Virus record (IMG/VR): IMGVR_UViG_3300012920_000003
Coordinates: 1 to 41,653 of that record
Source: a virus
DNA length: 41,653 bases
Reading direction: 5' to 3' (one strand)
Numbering within the stretch: position 1 is the first letter of the stretch; the number at the start of each line of letters is the position of its first letter. Both the position numbers and the translations under genes were made by a program. Below the pieces are notes generated by a model. That model did no database searches. It saw only the letters and a program-made list of their open reading frames with translations, and was not told the DNA's origin. Shown here piece after piece: positions 10,001 through 18,437 of this stretch.

Positions 10001-11910
10001 CTTTTGGTGTACTTAATTTCGCCATCTTCGACGGTCCCAAGAACGCCGTGATCCGGGTCACCTCTTCGATATAAAACCGTGTCGATATCGTCTTCGTCCT
10101 CCACCCGTGCATCCTTCGCTTGGGCCTCGAGCTTTGTTCTGATCTTAGGTGAGGCAAGGACTTGCTCGGCTAGAGTGATTGACTTAGTGATCAATCGATC
10201 CGTCTCTGGGTTCTGTTCGATTCGGCCCCCGGTCAGCTTATGGAAAGTATCAATGATTGTGCCTTTGAATCCCGGTGAGGCGTTGTCTGGTTTCTCGGAT
10301 ACCCGGGCAACTATTTCCTTGCCCAAAGTATTCATATCATAGAGCGGGTCCAAAGCATAGTCGTTTGCGATCCGCTTGCCCAGATCAGAGTCGAAATACT
10401 TTTCTCCAATCATCGTGTAAAACGCATCGGACATTTGCCCGCTTACCATCTCGGTCCCTAGATGCCCCACCGCTTCATGGCGTAAAACTCGTTCCACATC
10501 TTCCCGGCCATTCAGTTCGCTTGCGTTAAGAAAAACTCTTTGGTCCCCTCCCGCCGAAGTGTAAAAACCTTCCACCCCTTCTTGTCCCTCGAGAGATGGG
10601 GCCAAGCTTGGGTCGATGTTTTTGACTTCGTCCAAATTGTTTACAACGATAGTGTTCACTCCGCTTTTACCGGAAACCTCGTCCACGATGGATTGAACTT
10701 CCTTGGCCGACATTCCGTTCCCGGTGCCTTGGGTGGAGGCCGAAGCGATTATATCACCGTCGGCAACTTGCGTTTCCATCATGTTACTAAAACGATCCAA
10801 AAAGTCTTGGGCCCGTTGATCCCCGGCTTTCGCATCTTTTTTGAGTCGCTTGATCAGATCGTTTCTAAAGGCTTGTATGTCCGACGATAGTACCTGTTCC
10901 CCTGCTCCCACCGCACCCGTTGTAAGGTTTGCTCCCCCACCTAATAATGTCCCGAGTGCGAAATCTCTAAGTACACCTTCGGTCAACGGTTGGCTTGGAT
11001 CAATGTTCCGTTGAACCATGAAGTTTTGGAGGGACGAACTTAATGCTTCCGATCCTCCTTCGGCCAAAGCCCCAACCGTTGTTCCAACTAATTTGTCGGT
11101 AACAGTTCCCGCTTGATTTCTTAAAGTTTTTCCGAGTCCTTTAAGAAACAATCTATCCAAGATAACCTCGGGTACGGCTGAAGGTAAATTTTTAAAAGCA
11201 ATCTCCTTGGCATCGTCGGACGCTTTATCAATCACCGCTTGCATTTCCTCGTCAGTCTCCGGGAGCTTGTTGGTAAATTCTTTTTCGATCAGTTCTTGCT
11301 TTGCCCGCTGATAATTGCCTTCGTAGTTCTGACCTACTACCTGACCCACCAATGCAAACATACCCGCCTTGGGCCCGCCTACGGCAGAGGCCGAGGTTGT
11401 CAGAGCGATCTGCCCGGTAAGTTGTCCGGCCCCCTCGGCTAGTTGGGTGCCGAAGTTTTCCTCGAGTTCGTCCTTCAAACGGTCAGCTTGAAAGTCACTC
11501 GTATCTTCGGCCATAGTCAATAGCTTGGCCATCCGCTTGTCGGAGATTGGGTCTTGCATATACGCTTGTAAGTTGTCAGCGAACTCATCTTTCCCCGTCA
11601 TCCGGGCAATCCCGGCAACGGAATTTAGTGCTGACCCCTCCATGCCCTTGAAAAATTTACGAGCGTACTTTGACTTGCTAACTTCCCGGCCAACGGCTTC
11701 AGCGGTCAATTGCCGTTTTTGTCTAATGGGTGCTTTCTTGTCGATTGCCTCGAGTCTCTCCAACTCCTTACTGTCATCCCTCCCAAACTTATCGATCAGC
11801 GACTCGTTTAATAATTCAGATGGGCCGGGCCCGGGAAGAAGATATTTAAAATCTTCCAGAGGTTTAGTTCGGCCCTCACCCTCTTCAAAACTTTGAAAAG
11901 GGTTATACAT
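4009..11910 (-). CDS. Giant 2633-aa polyvalent/ejection protein with zincin and methyltransferase domains
   Basis: This one gene takes 19% of the genome. Hydrophobic Gly/Ala-rich segments occur near residues 165-195 and 315-335. A metallopeptidase motif HEAVGHLG is at about 478. A class I SAM-dependent methyltransferase domain follows: LDYGAGLGYG near 800, then VTTNVLNVV and LSPGGRAVI. Around 1210-1250 GFGTKTASFGG...DRHM resembles a helix-hairpin-helix glycosylase-like signature. Long helical, Lys/Glu-rich stretches follow, then hydrophobic segments near 2000 and 2300. This matches the large polyvalent proteins of podoviruses, packed in the virion and ejected with DNA to protect or modify it. 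It comes last among the virion genes after two likely internal proteins; its ATG overlaps the preceding stop (TGATG). Enzymatic activities are inferred. Confidence 0.85.
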   Translation of the reverse strand: MYNPFQSFEEGEGRTKPLEDFKYLLPGPGPSELLNESLIDKFGRDDSKELERLEAIDKKAPIRQKRQLTAEAVGREVSKSKYARKFFKGMEGSALNSVAGIARMTGKDEFADNLQAYMQDPISDKRMAKLLTMAEDTSDFQADRLKDELEENFGTQLAEGAGQLTGQIALTTSASAVGGPKAGMFALVGQVVGQNYEGNYQRAKQELIEKEFTNKLPETDEEMQAVIDKASDDAKEIAFKNLPSAVPEVILDRLFLKGLGKTLRNQAGTVTDKLVGTTVGALAEGGSEALSSSLQNFMVQRNIDPSQPLTEGVLRDFALGTLLGGGANLTTGAVGAGEQVLSSDIQAFRNDLIKRLKKDAKAGDQRAQDFLDRFSNMMETQVADGDIIASASTQGTGNGMSAKEVQSIVDEVSGKSGVNTIVVNNLDEVKNIDPSLAPSLEGQEGVEGFYTSAGGDQRVFLNASELNGREDVERVLRHEAVGHLGTEMVSGQMSDAFYTMIGEKYFDSDLGKRIANDYALDPLYDMNTLGKEIVARVSEKPDNASPGFKGTIIDTFHKLTGGRIEQNPETDRLITKSITLAEQVLASPKIRTKLEAQAKDARVEDEDDIDTVLYRRGDPDHGVLGTVEDGEIKYTKSGDLAFMDHTEPIGVARRGNSFRFNEASKTAYYWESKPSDIDRDAVEIMLEKKGYDISGIKHKHLDANSPNFKAMYEDAHTMPLRGEKGVNYSKKARAGYDYAQMLASLEMDRPQFERDLDILQSQADEAYEMSPDENSQATQRKNTLPTYIKAKAFLDSMQEGGKTLDYGAGLGYGSVAMGADSYEPFARDDFVTGFDEDLNPTSVGKPTYSKSNEIESDSYDKLVTTNVLNVVKNVAGERDMVVRDIGRVLSPGGRAVIQTRDVNAVMSAKTAEPTGLEPNSVYALSEGKRTYQKGFDKAELQEYVSGILGDGFNVSLVPASEKISGSAVVVEKDADYMNAVKQANQQVLFSKKSQELRGGMTRDKNGNIFYKGQPPNEWGPETFEEVGKLYGIKRFGGLSPLKEIKDPETGKSYKIPGGLDGKFTYYDMLWLKSNQPGIQNIGEATHAKITKKLSQSLTPEKVDKVDHFNRLAFGFLSPNAPLLPNEYGVARLFASSEADIAKLAKLAESLPANPRKRGAWNKKVKAQFDIGSRADGQLGIGLTQDFGRLANFARLYQKNPDFFIKKADEEWSDFVDKVASQVSGFGTKTASFGGVWQDPFNAMISAIDRHMATKFADEVIRDPALKKRFQKLMVGKFNKEIDKSREARAKYQAKLKKAKTEKTKLKIQQDWEDDQENILDPSIRKVKTLDGVMKQAERVGSEQISKALGKATLAGMSARNPQFRNAKGEINPNLEGEIALTKFIEEPEKVKIMSDAYRKALDINEKKAEELGIPVFPAQWTLWDRIRGRIEPHEVMFPGLSKLPRMGREQIAQTYNTHIASGYGIAPLEIKPTNLPPERLVYFSKKPGSTPDPITGESKFIVRLQADETLPSQLRENLDSLYTVEAHQDVLDSLKPWFESMKDKDYIEISRAIQSTARNDLNSTQKMLAGQIMLKRLSAKAESLRKKMDKKDSTGQMKFDGIVDTNKFDDEAIDLATWMSEQGRAMGRAISILQVFGQLNPRAMFKLAKGQLNKATDHKLRKELGEGGERIVSELDRIIKVAQQAGYDQIGIEFLKKKAPSLIKAIEKQFAPSLWGAYRKDAVGKLHKQIMQAMSPTSESPGSAPLARFTNELVSELAKRMNLEAGTGQRKLRAKSDILRDALLNPEKYRQVWRDLALKLKQDKTLSDEQKAKIEDLFGTIPTDPSGKILDSTMQERMKRFGVQIQELVRQSPDIKRTTGKKLVDSIVDEMGLPPQLATKLAIQLQSTYQKRIREVTNSQLETFKKQQLGEKASRKIKGLEQTVVELANLGALTRQDLTEAVAKKLGIKGTFNRKFANELQRLALQIEKTPEGFQRINKVQDVLNLIQNQAGDSLSALLLAIRTAGLVSGVSTQVVNLTGNTATAVPMFMTQVMRSGFSPQTSYLMARNMLFGLVKGSQEAKSIMLTGRGRTGYEMEKYSFDPILERKTLPGGKINPYNYLKYVHRFMSSMDAMFRFTNIEGKATFLLAMEGKKKGYRGKRLRQYIDEGLGNTEALREGAEAQATLEGLSGLDHRRRTNEILESNRNPDIKEESEQYGLRSTYQNRPEGILGAVASKFAQASYPQQLPGQQVPLSQQALAVTSQFFVPFIRVVANVQNMAFDYTPVVGAGRAVWHKYGGAQVKAGGKNITEEQYQDLMARQLIGLAMAGSLGALFFNEEEDENNRMFDVTGAGPRNYQKRKTLAESGWKPYTVTWMGKQLGYKETPFGGFLAFMGGIKDMKKYEDDQYTMGNIISAGTVAYGRLMFDQAFFKGIGDLINVLSFDEQSGDRFTRLLFSSPGQVAVPNLFNQIEAMLTNEKYTKGEGESALLHEILPFSPARALGLPNRDVFGQRVQRYNEEFPMNLVARVYDSDRKDPLLQELIAKKIIPVSPKRGVSIRGEELDDALSDLHRDQDIYVYSEIKGRHLKNKLQELFEKDRDGQTGLERFRGMSREDAQAFYNQVNSYASDIAKRETSRMTRLEIVERIKKLKAE

Positions 11911-12893
11911 CAGTCCTTCAGTAGCTCCAGAAGTGTTTGCCCAAAATTTGTATACCTAGGTGGTAGAGGATCGCCAAATCTATCTACGCCTCGCTCGGTA
12001 TGTTGGGCAAGCAACTGTTGAAGTTCGACAATATCCTTTGGATCAATCTGTTTACCCTCGAGTTTTGCGTTTTGGGCTCGAGTTACAAGGTCTGCGATTT
12101 CCCTTCTTTCTTGGATCGAGACAGGGTCTCTGCCCGTACCGCTACCTAAAACGGATATCGTTCCACTATTCTTGCTAGTCTGCCCAACCAAAACTTTTTG
12201 GCCGTCTCTAGTTACAATATCGAAGGTGGGCTCGAAACCTTTTTCGTCTTCGTCTTGATCAGCTTGAAATTCTTTTTGCCTTTGTCCAAAACTAGCAAGT
12301 TCCGTCAGACTACTAAGTTTTCCCCCCTTTCTGGAGAACAGAGCTACTTGTTTGGGCTCAAGATTTCTTAAACCTTCGAGATTACCTCCGGCATCCATGA
12401 ACTTGCCTAGTGCCGTTTCTTCCTCTGTGTCCGCATTATCTTTGACCAGCTTGAGAAAGTTTGTTGCGTAGCCCGGCTCATCCTTTCGTTTCGGGTCATA
12501 CATATAAGCCGAGGGGAATCGAGATTTGAAGTCCGTGGAAGTTAAAAAATCGTGCGATCCCTCATCCGATATTTTTTGTTCTCTAAGGTCGTTTAGTTCT
12601 TTAAAACTCGGCAGAGCATCTTGGACCATCTTTTGTTTTTCCAACGCAACCATCTGATCTTGATACTCTTTTTGTTGAGCCAATCGATACGCTGACAATA
12701 AACTAGGATCACCGGAAATTCCTTTGGCCACCTCGGGGTCGAGCCCCATGGAGATCAAACTATTTTCTGTCTGTAGCTTGTCCTTCTTCTTTTGCTCCTT
12801 GTCTTTATACCGTTGCATGGCCGAGCCAATCGCTTGACCGAAACCCGCAAGGGCCGAAGCAAATCCAGAATTGGTACCCCCGTAGAACTGCAT
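11910..12893 (-). CDS. Probable internal virion protein, coiled-coil
   Basis: The 327-aa product begins with a Gly/Ala/Phe-rich N-terminus (GFASALAGFGQAIGSAM), followed by a Lys/Glu/Gln-rich helical region likely to form coiled coil (about residues 28-105), then a mixed, mostly hydrophilic C-terminal part. It lies directly before the giant polyvalent gene and after another Gln/Arg-rich helical protein, a position where podoviruses encode internal core or ejection proteins. No enzyme motif is visible. The virion role is inferred from context. Confidence 0.7.
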   Translation of the reverse strand: MQFYGGTNSGFASALAGFGQAIGSAMQRYKDKEQKKKDKLQTENSLISMGLDPEVAKGISGDPSLLSAYRLAQQKEYQDQMVALEKQKMVQDALPSFKELNDLREQKISDEGSHDFLTSTDFKSRFPSAYMYDPKRKDEPGYATNFLKLVKDNADTEEETALGKFMDAGGNLEGLRNLEPKQVALFSRKGGKLSSLTELASFGQRQKEFQADQDEDEKGFEPTFDIVTRDGQKVLVGQTSKNSGTISVLGSGTGRDPVSIQERREIADLVTRAQNAKLEGKQIDPKDIVELQQLLAQHTERGVDRFGDPLPPRYTNFGQTLLELLKD

Positions 12894-14242
12894 TAGAACA
12901 ATCCTCCAAGTAGTCCGCTTCCAAACCCGAGGAGCCCGCCAAACAAATTACTTTGATTTTGGGCGGTGGCCATGTTCGCGTTTAGAATGTTTTGATTGTT
13001 CTGTAATTGGCCGGAAAAGTTTTGCCCGAATAAATTCCCGGCATAGGCACTCTCAGGATTGAAAATAGTCGGCCCCGCTGATTGAGAAAAGTTTGCCGAG
13101 CCGAATCCGGCTGACGCTTGCCCCGGTACCTGACCGCTCCTTCCGGTCATGGCTTGAAGTATATCAAAGTTGGACATATCATATGCCGTCTTAGCATTTT
13201 GCAAAGCTTGTTGGTCGGCCATATTTTGATTGATAACTGAACGCTCGAGGCCGGACAGTAAACTCTCTTCAAAGTTTGCTCGGCCTTGGAACAGATTGGC
13301 AAGCTGACCCATGTCGGCCCTAGTGTTAGCCAACCCCGCCCCGGCATCCCGGAACCTTTGACCGGAGGCTTGCTCTTGCATATTTAAAACAGTTCCCAAA
13401 AGTCCGGCTTTTCTACTACGGTCATCTTGTTGCAAGCCCAAAGCATCCGCTAAAGTTTTTCTACGGTCCGCTTTAAGCCGACGATCCGCTCCGAGTCGCT
13501 CGGCGATTTGAGTCTCGAGCGTACTTGCTTGGTCTTCCATTCCACGCTCGACGGCTCCTTCCAAAACTCCTTGGTCCAATTCACGGCGTTCCCGAGCGGT
13601 AAGCCCGGCCCCGGATCGAAACTCTTCTTGTGCCTCTTGTACAAGTTCGTCGTAGACATTCGTATCAAAATCCTGTTGGAGTCGATCAGCCAAACCGCCA
13701 AAGTTGTCTCGACGCATCCGGTTCATACCGTAATCGGAAAGTCTACGGCCCCGATCAAGATTGTCCTGACCTTGCTCGACAAGCTCGTCCATGGAGTCGT
13801 AGTCCGAGATTAGTCTTTGTTTCTGGAGTTCATTTATTTGATCAAACTGATCGGATCGATCCAATCCAGATTGAGCTTTCTCCATGATATCCTTACGAAG
13901 GTTTTCCGCTTCCGGGTCCACCGCCCGTTGTGCGTCTAAAAGTTTTTTACCCCCTTGCTTGATCGTTTCGATCTCGTCCATGGTAGACCGTCTCTTCATC
14001 AATCCTTGGGCCGGGACAATGTCTTCAATCAACGCACGAAGGATGCCCTTGTTTTCGTCGATGCCCAAGTTTCTGAGATTCAATCTCTTGGCGAGATCGG
14101 CGTAGAGCGGACGATACTTTTCTTCAATTGCAAATCGCTCTGGAGCAAGCTCGATCTGAGCCTCGAGTGTGTCTCTGGTTTCCTCTCCGATATCCCTCGG
14201 AGGCGGGGCGGGAGGTGCTTGTACTACTGTATCCCCACCCAT
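12893..14242 (-). CDS. Probable internal virion/ejection protein
   Basis: The 449-aa product starts with a proline-rich segment (VVQAPPAPPPRDIGEETRD), continues as a long Arg/Glu/Gln-rich helical protein (about residues 20-330) and ends in an Asn/Gln/Gly-rich tail closing with a hydrophobic Gly-Leu-Phe stretch (GGLLGFGSGLLGGLF). That composition is typical of podovirus internal proteins that form a channel or core during DNA ejection. It abuts neighbours on both sides with overlapping stop and start codons, indicating a co-translated ejection cassette with the 327-aa and 2633-aa proteins. Confidence 0.7.
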   Translation of the reverse strand: MGGDTVVQAPPAPPPRDIGEETRDTLEAQIELAPERFAIEEKYRPLYADLAKRLNLRNLGIDENKGILRALIEDIVPAQGLMKRRSTMDEIETIKQGGKKLLDAQRAVDPEAENLRKDIMEKAQSGLDRSDQFDQINELQKQRLISDYDSMDELVEQGQDNLDRGRRLSDYGMNRMRRDNFGGLADRLQQDFDTNVYDELVQEAQEEFRSGAGLTARERRELDQGVLEGAVERGMEDQASTLETQIAERLGADRRLKADRRKTLADALGLQQDDRSRKAGLLGTVLNMQEQASGQRFRDAGAGLANTRADMGQLANLFQGRANFEESLLSGLERSVINQNMADQQALQNAKTAYDMSNFDILQAMTGRSGQVPGQASAGFGSANFSQSAGPTIFNPESAYAGNLFGQNFSGQLQNNQNILNANMATAQNQSNLFGGLLGFGSGLLGGLF

Positions 14243-14811
14243 TAGAATAATCCTCCGGTTCCTCTTAAAATACTAGCCGGATTAAATTGTTTAACTTGAT
14301 TGGCTGAACTGTAAGTGTTGAGTTTAGGCATAACTGCCAACTGCGATTGCATCTGTCTACGGTCTGCTTCCATGTTTGGGACCATCGGTGCCAAACCACC
14401 CCGGGGACGCACCTCTCGGCCACCCTTCCCGCCTTGCATCTGTCGTTGAGGTGGCGGTGGTGGTGGAGCTTGCACCGCTCCTTTAGGTGAAGGTGACTTC
14501 GCTTGCATCCCGCTTGGGCTAAGACTAACGCTCGTTCCGGGACCCATCGGTTGTAGATACGACATATTGGGGTTTTGTTGAGGATTGACCGTCATAAACG
14601 GGTCCATCGCACCACCCATTCCGGGTTGAGTACGGCCCCGCCCGGGAGGTATTTCCGGTGAGTTCTTGCTCGGGTTTTGATCCCGCAATGCTTGTACTCT
14701 GGGGCTCGGTGTCGGAGGAGGTATTTCCTGACGGGCCTTCCTCGGGCTTTCGTTTCTTTGTTGAATCAACGGTTTTGTTATACCTTGTGATATTGGATTA
14801 GATGCTCCCAT
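14242..14811 (-). CDS. Proline/glutamine-rich low-complexity virion-cluster protein
   Basis: This 189-aa protein is dominated by Pro, Gln, Gly, Ser and Arg, including a run of proline (QAPPPPPPQRQMQGG), and has no predicted globular core by eye until the C-terminus. It begins at ATG 14811, overlapping the upstream gene by 14 bases. It belongs to the tail/internal protein cluster; disorder suggests a linker, a scaffold or a component packed in the virion. Function unknown. Confidence 0.65.
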   Translation of the reverse strand: MGASNPISQGITKPLIQQRNESPRKARQEIPPPTPSPRVQALRDQNPSKNSPEIPPGRGRTQPGMGGAMDPFMTVNPQQNPNMSYLQPMGPGTSVSLSPSGMQAKSPSPKGAVQAPPPPPPQRQMQGGKGGREVRPRGGLAPMVPNMEADRRQMQSQLAVMPKLNTYSSANQVKQFNPASILRGTGGLF

Positions 14812-15196
14812 GACTAAATCTTGCTATGTTCCTATAAATTTTATTCCACTCGTAATACCGATACGGAAGGTCCCCGTTTTTCGTCACTCGTTGGAAAGTT
14901 ACCCATGGCAAAGGTTTTACCAAATCCATCATTTTCTTTAGACTACCTTGACCGCTTGCCCACCTGACATAGTAACAGTCCGGGTCCTCTACATACCATT
15001 GACTCTCGGGAGGTATGTCTTTTTTGATCGGCTTGAAAATTAAGAAAAGCTCTGGAGTTGCAATGATTGATCCCGCAATGAGATAGTTTTCAATCTCTTG
15101 ACTAAGCTCACCGGGGTTCTGGTAGAGACCCGCAATTTGAGCAAAGGGCGGGAGATGGGATAGCTCACCCACATTCTCGTATATAAGTTGCGTCAC
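14798..15196 (-). CDS. Conserved-looking tail/virion-cluster protein
   Basis: The product is 132 aa if started at GTG 15196, which overlaps the fibre stop as GTGA, the local junction style; a TTG at 15244 in the same frame would overlap the fibre gene by 52 bases. The sequence is compact, with FAQIAGLYQNP, ATPELFLIFKP and an aromatic C-terminal part (LPYRYYEWNKIYRN). Small proteins of similar shape, sometimes acetyltransferase-like, sit between tail fibre and internal protein genes in marine podoviruses, but no acetyl-CoA motif is clear here. Function unassigned. Confidence 0.6.
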   Translation of the reverse strand: MTQLIYENVGELSHLPPFAQIAGLYQNPGELSQEIENYLIAGSIIATPELFLIFKPIKKDIPPESQWYVEDPDCYYVRWASGQGSLKKMMDLVKPLPWVTFQRVTKNGDLPYRYYEWNKIYRNIARFSHGSI

Positions 15197-17931
15197 GATT
15201 GTCCCGGGAAATCTCCGTGCCAGAAAGTATTTGAGGCATTCCAAGCGGTGGTTGAATCTCCCTCAGTAAATCCGGAAGGCATATAATAAGTAGTTCCGTT
15301 GAAGGTATGCTGATGATTTGCGTTAACGGTGGAAGCCGTAGAGGCCACTACCGGGTCGGTGTACAGAGGATAGTACCCATTGATCTCAATCGGGTCTAGG
15401 ACTTGGGACCGTGCAAGGTTAGGGTAAATTGAAGCGTCGAGATATACATCACTATAACCCGCATTTTCCCGAGCGGTTTGCTGATTCATTTTAAACTGAT
15501 GGGCCGGGCTTGTGTCTTGACTGTCATAGGCTGGGGTTATCCAACCCGATTGTTTTGGTAGCGTTATATCAACTGCGTCCGAGATTCCATTTTGAGCCGT
15601 ATCAGTATCGTCACAATCGTGAAGCACGATATAGTCGTACTTGTCAATGTCTCGTGTCGTCATAGCAAACTCTACCCAATATCTGGTACCATCCCCGGAA
15701 GCGTCGGGAGTAACAATCTGAAAAGGGTCTCCAATAGGTGAACCGACGGTTGGATTAACTGAGTCGAACCAATAGGGAACACGGAAATAAAAGACACCGC
15801 TAGTCGATTTATTAGAAGCGTCCTTGGGTAAATTAATTTTACCGAAAGTTCCTCGCCACGGTACTCTATGTCGATAAAGAATGTCCGCAAAATTAATTTC
15901 CTCATCGGGCAGACCTATGGATCGACTATGCGTTCGATAAATAAAATTTCTTCTCCTCGAAGACTCGAATTCACCTTCATCAAACATCCGTGTTTGACTC
16001 TCGTAAAACTTAAACGGGGCCCAATCATCAAGCATTTCTTGTTCTTCATGCAAAACATAAGGCGGGCTCCCACATATTTTCAGGTAAACCTTATTTCGTT
16101 CAGCCGGGCCACCGCTTAAAGAACTGCCGTTTCCGGCAAAAGCCATGCGGTAACGATGCCCCGCTTTGAGTAGTGCCCGGGCCCGAAAGCCCTGACGAGA
16201 CGAACCTCGCCAAGTGTAAAAAGTTTGGGCATTGGACGGAGAACCAAAAGTGTTAGCGTCCAACCGAAGCGTGGCCTCCTCGGTCCCGCTATTCTCAAAA
16301 TACATGTTATTTGGATACCACGATCCCCATTGTCTATAGCTAGATGTAGGTACGCCTTCTTGAGAATAATGGATCATTGATTCGTACCGGGTCACCTTAA
16401 TTCCTTTAAATAAAATCGATTTATCGGTTGATCCCGAAAGAGCTTCAATCGTTATACGCATCTCATTTTGGGCATTGTCATACTTAGTAAAACTTAAACG
16501 AATGACTGCGTCGGTTGTGGTGTTTACGGAACCTTCTCGCACATAGGACGGGCGGTACGCTCGGTAGGTCTTAGTATCGCTTCTCGTATCATCCAATGAA
16601 GTGTGGTCTACTTTAGCGGGACCGAAAGTGTGCAAAACACTTGCACTTGAAACCGGACCCGGGTTTGTTCCGGGGTTTGTTAAAAGATGGGCTGAGTTCA
16701 TGGTGACCCTAAAAGTGCCGGACCCGGTATAAGACTTAGCGAAAAACAACTCAACCTCGTAGCTTCCGCTTTGGCTGAACGCTTCAAATTGGCCGAAAGT
16801 TTTTTCAACTGCACGGACTGAAGAGGTTCCTCCCCAAACATTAATACAATTGTTCCCGCTTTCATCAAAAGCGAAGTCGTCGCTCCCGGTCAGGTTTGCG
16901 GGAGTTGGGGCTCCGGCAGACTCGTCCCAATTGTAACCATTACCTCCGGTACCATCGTAAACGCTTTGCGTGTTAGCTCTTTGCCAACCACTAAGGGCCA
17001 TATTCATTGGCCAATAACCTGTACCAATGAGACCTTCCTCATATACTACGCTAGAATTGTTGGTAACATCTTCAGTATTGTTGTCCCAATAGTCATTTAC
17101 ATCCGGAATACCGTCACCGTCACTATCGGCCAAGGTAATGTTTGCGGTTAACTCCACCGCACTTGCGGGCATGGTGAATGTATACTCTTGATTCCCTATG
17201 CTTGTTATGGGCAAACCCGTAGGGTTGACCGTCCAATTACTAAAAGTGTCCCCCGATGCAAGCGTGGGAGATATAGTAACGGTCTCGCCAAACTGATAAG
17301 TCCCACCGCCCGTACCTCCGGTTACCGTCACGGCATAACTCGAATAATTGGCGGTGATCACTACCGAGCCGGAGCTTGGCATGGTGAAACTAAAGAAACC
17401 GTTTGCGTTTGCGTTCAAGTTCGCAAGTTGGGCGGGCACCAGATTACCAGAGTTTAGTGTCCAATCAACAAATGCGTCAGTAGTGCTTGGGTAACCAGAC
17501 GGTGAAATTGTGACGGTGTCGCCCGCATTGTAGGTACCACTCCCGTTACCACCGTTCACGGTTACGACATTGCTAACCGATGAGAAGTTTGCGGTAATCT
17601 CCACATTTGCACTAGGCATCGTAAATTGATAGAAACTCGGAGCGGAAAGTACGCTTATCGTTACGCCACCCGAAACAACGGTCCAACCGTCAAAGGTTAC
17701 ATATCCGCTAGCTAGTGACTCATGGTAAGGCGTTAAGACAACCGTGTCCCCGGCCACGAAATTGGTCTCGTTGTTGCCCTGACCGTCTTTAGAGAACCCC
17801 CCGTTCACGGTTACGGTGTACGGCGTGGGCGGTGGGGCCGTGTACTTTTCCCAAACTAAAGTTGAGCCGTGGTATACCTTGGCGATTTCCGTGGACCCCG
17901 CATAAATCGAATCGACATCCGATAGCTTCAT
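15193..17931 (-). CDS. Tail fibre with InlB-type repeats and calcium-binding linker
   Basis: The 912-aa protein starts with a short attachment module (IAKVYHGSTLVWEKY, residues 16-30). Three divergent beta repeats of the InlB/bacterial-repeat type follow at about 38-117, 122-196 and 200-266, each with a TVNGG or TVTGG start, a GDTV/GETV turn, a W-containing centre and a FTMP end. An acidic DSDGDGIPDVND segment (269-280) resembles a thrombospondin type 3 calcium loop. The rest (about 290-912) is a large aromatic beta-rich region that may bind host glycans. It is probably the receptor-binding fibre. It overlaps a second, smaller fibre gene by four bases. Confidence 0.78.
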   Translation of the reverse strand: MKLSDVDSIYAGSTEIAKVYHGSTLVWEKYTAPPPTPYTVTVNGGFSKDGQGNNETNFVAGDTVVLTPYHESLASGYVTFDGWTVVSGGVTISVLSAPSFYQFTMPSANVEITANFSSVSNVVTVNGGNGSGTYNAGDTVTISPSGYPSTTDAFVDWTLNSGNLVPAQLANLNANANGFFSFTMPSSGSVVITANYSSYAVTVTGGTGGGTYQFGETVTISPTLASGDTFSNWTVNPTGLPITSIGNQEYTFTMPASAVELTANITLADSDGDGIPDVNDYWDNNTEDVTNNSSVVYEEGLIGTGYWPMNMALSGWQRANTQSVYDGTGGNGYNWDESAGAPTPANLTGSDDFAFDESGNNCINVWGGTSSVRAVEKTFGQFEAFSQSGSYEVELFFAKSYTGSGTFRVTMNSAHLLTNPGTNPGPVSSASVLHTFGPAKVDHTSLDDTRSDTKTYRAYRPSYVREGSVNTTTDAVIRLSFTKYDNAQNEMRITIEALSGSTDKSILFKGIKVTRYESMIHYSQEGVPTSSYRQWGSWYPNNMYFENSGTEEATLRLDANTFGSPSNAQTFYTWRGSSRQGFRARALLKAGHRYRMAFAGNGSSLSGGPAERNKVYLKICGSPPYVLHEEQEMLDDWAPFKFYESQTRMFDEGEFESSRRRNFIYRTHSRSIGLPDEEINFADILYRHRVPWRGTFGKINLPKDASNKSTSGVFYFRVPYWFDSVNPTVGSPIGDPFQIVTPDASGDGTRYWVEFAMTTRDIDKYDYIVLHDCDDTDTAQNGISDAVDITLPKQSGWITPAYDSQDTSPAHQFKMNQQTARENAGYSDVYLDASIYPNLARSQVLDPIEINGYYPLYTDPVVASTASTVNANHQHTFNGTTYYMPSGFTEGDSTTAWNASNTFWHGDFPGQS

Positions 17932-18437
17932 CCTTCAATTATATAAAGTGTATTGGTATCGGGACTCAAGGCATCGTACTGAGCTTGAGTAAGTCGCCGT
18001 ATAGTCTTTACCGGAATTGTATCCGAATCGTTGTACCCAACTTTATCACGAAGCGACGAATGTAACTTGACGGAGGTCACCGCCCCGTCGAAAAGTTTAG
18101 TGGTGACTACGGCTCCGTTCGCAATCTTGTCCATGGTGACCGCTCCGTTAAGAATAGCATCCTCATCGACGCTATCTTCGCCGGGGGCTCCACCGCCAAG
18201 GTTTATGCCACTAGCTAATTTGGCTTGAGTGATTGCTCCATCCTTGATTTGGCCCGCATCGATGCCAAGGGCTTTTACTTGAAGGTAGCCATTGGTATGG
18301 ACCTCGAGCGTAGAATCATCTGTAGTGTTTCCCGCTCCCGCTACAAAGGTCGCACTATCTACGAGAGCATTTAGGTTGCTCGCCGTGACTTGATCCCCGG
18401 ATGCGTAAGCGTTTCCTTTTTCAATTGTCTGTCCCAT
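17928..18437 (-). CDS. Small tail fibre/appendage protein
   Basis: This 169-aa product has the repetitive pattern seen in fibre shafts (AITQAKLASG, AVTMDKIANG, AVVTTKLFDG, AVTSVKLHSS), spaced about 15-20 residues apart, which fits a trimeric beta-structured stalk. It ends in LTQAQYDALSPDTNTLYIIEG, a C-terminal segment often found at the end of phage tail proteins. It overlaps both the nozzle gene and the large fibre gene, so it may bridge tail and fibre. Confidence 0.72.
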   Translation of the reverse strand: MGQTIEKGNAYASGDQVTASNLNALVDSATFVAGAGNTTDDSTLEVHTNGYLQVKALGIDAGQIKDGAITQAKLASGINLGGGAPGEDSVDEDAILNGAVTMDKIANGAVVTTKLFDGAVTSVKLHSSLRDKVGYNDSDTIPVKTIRRLTQAQYDALSPDTNTLYIIEG

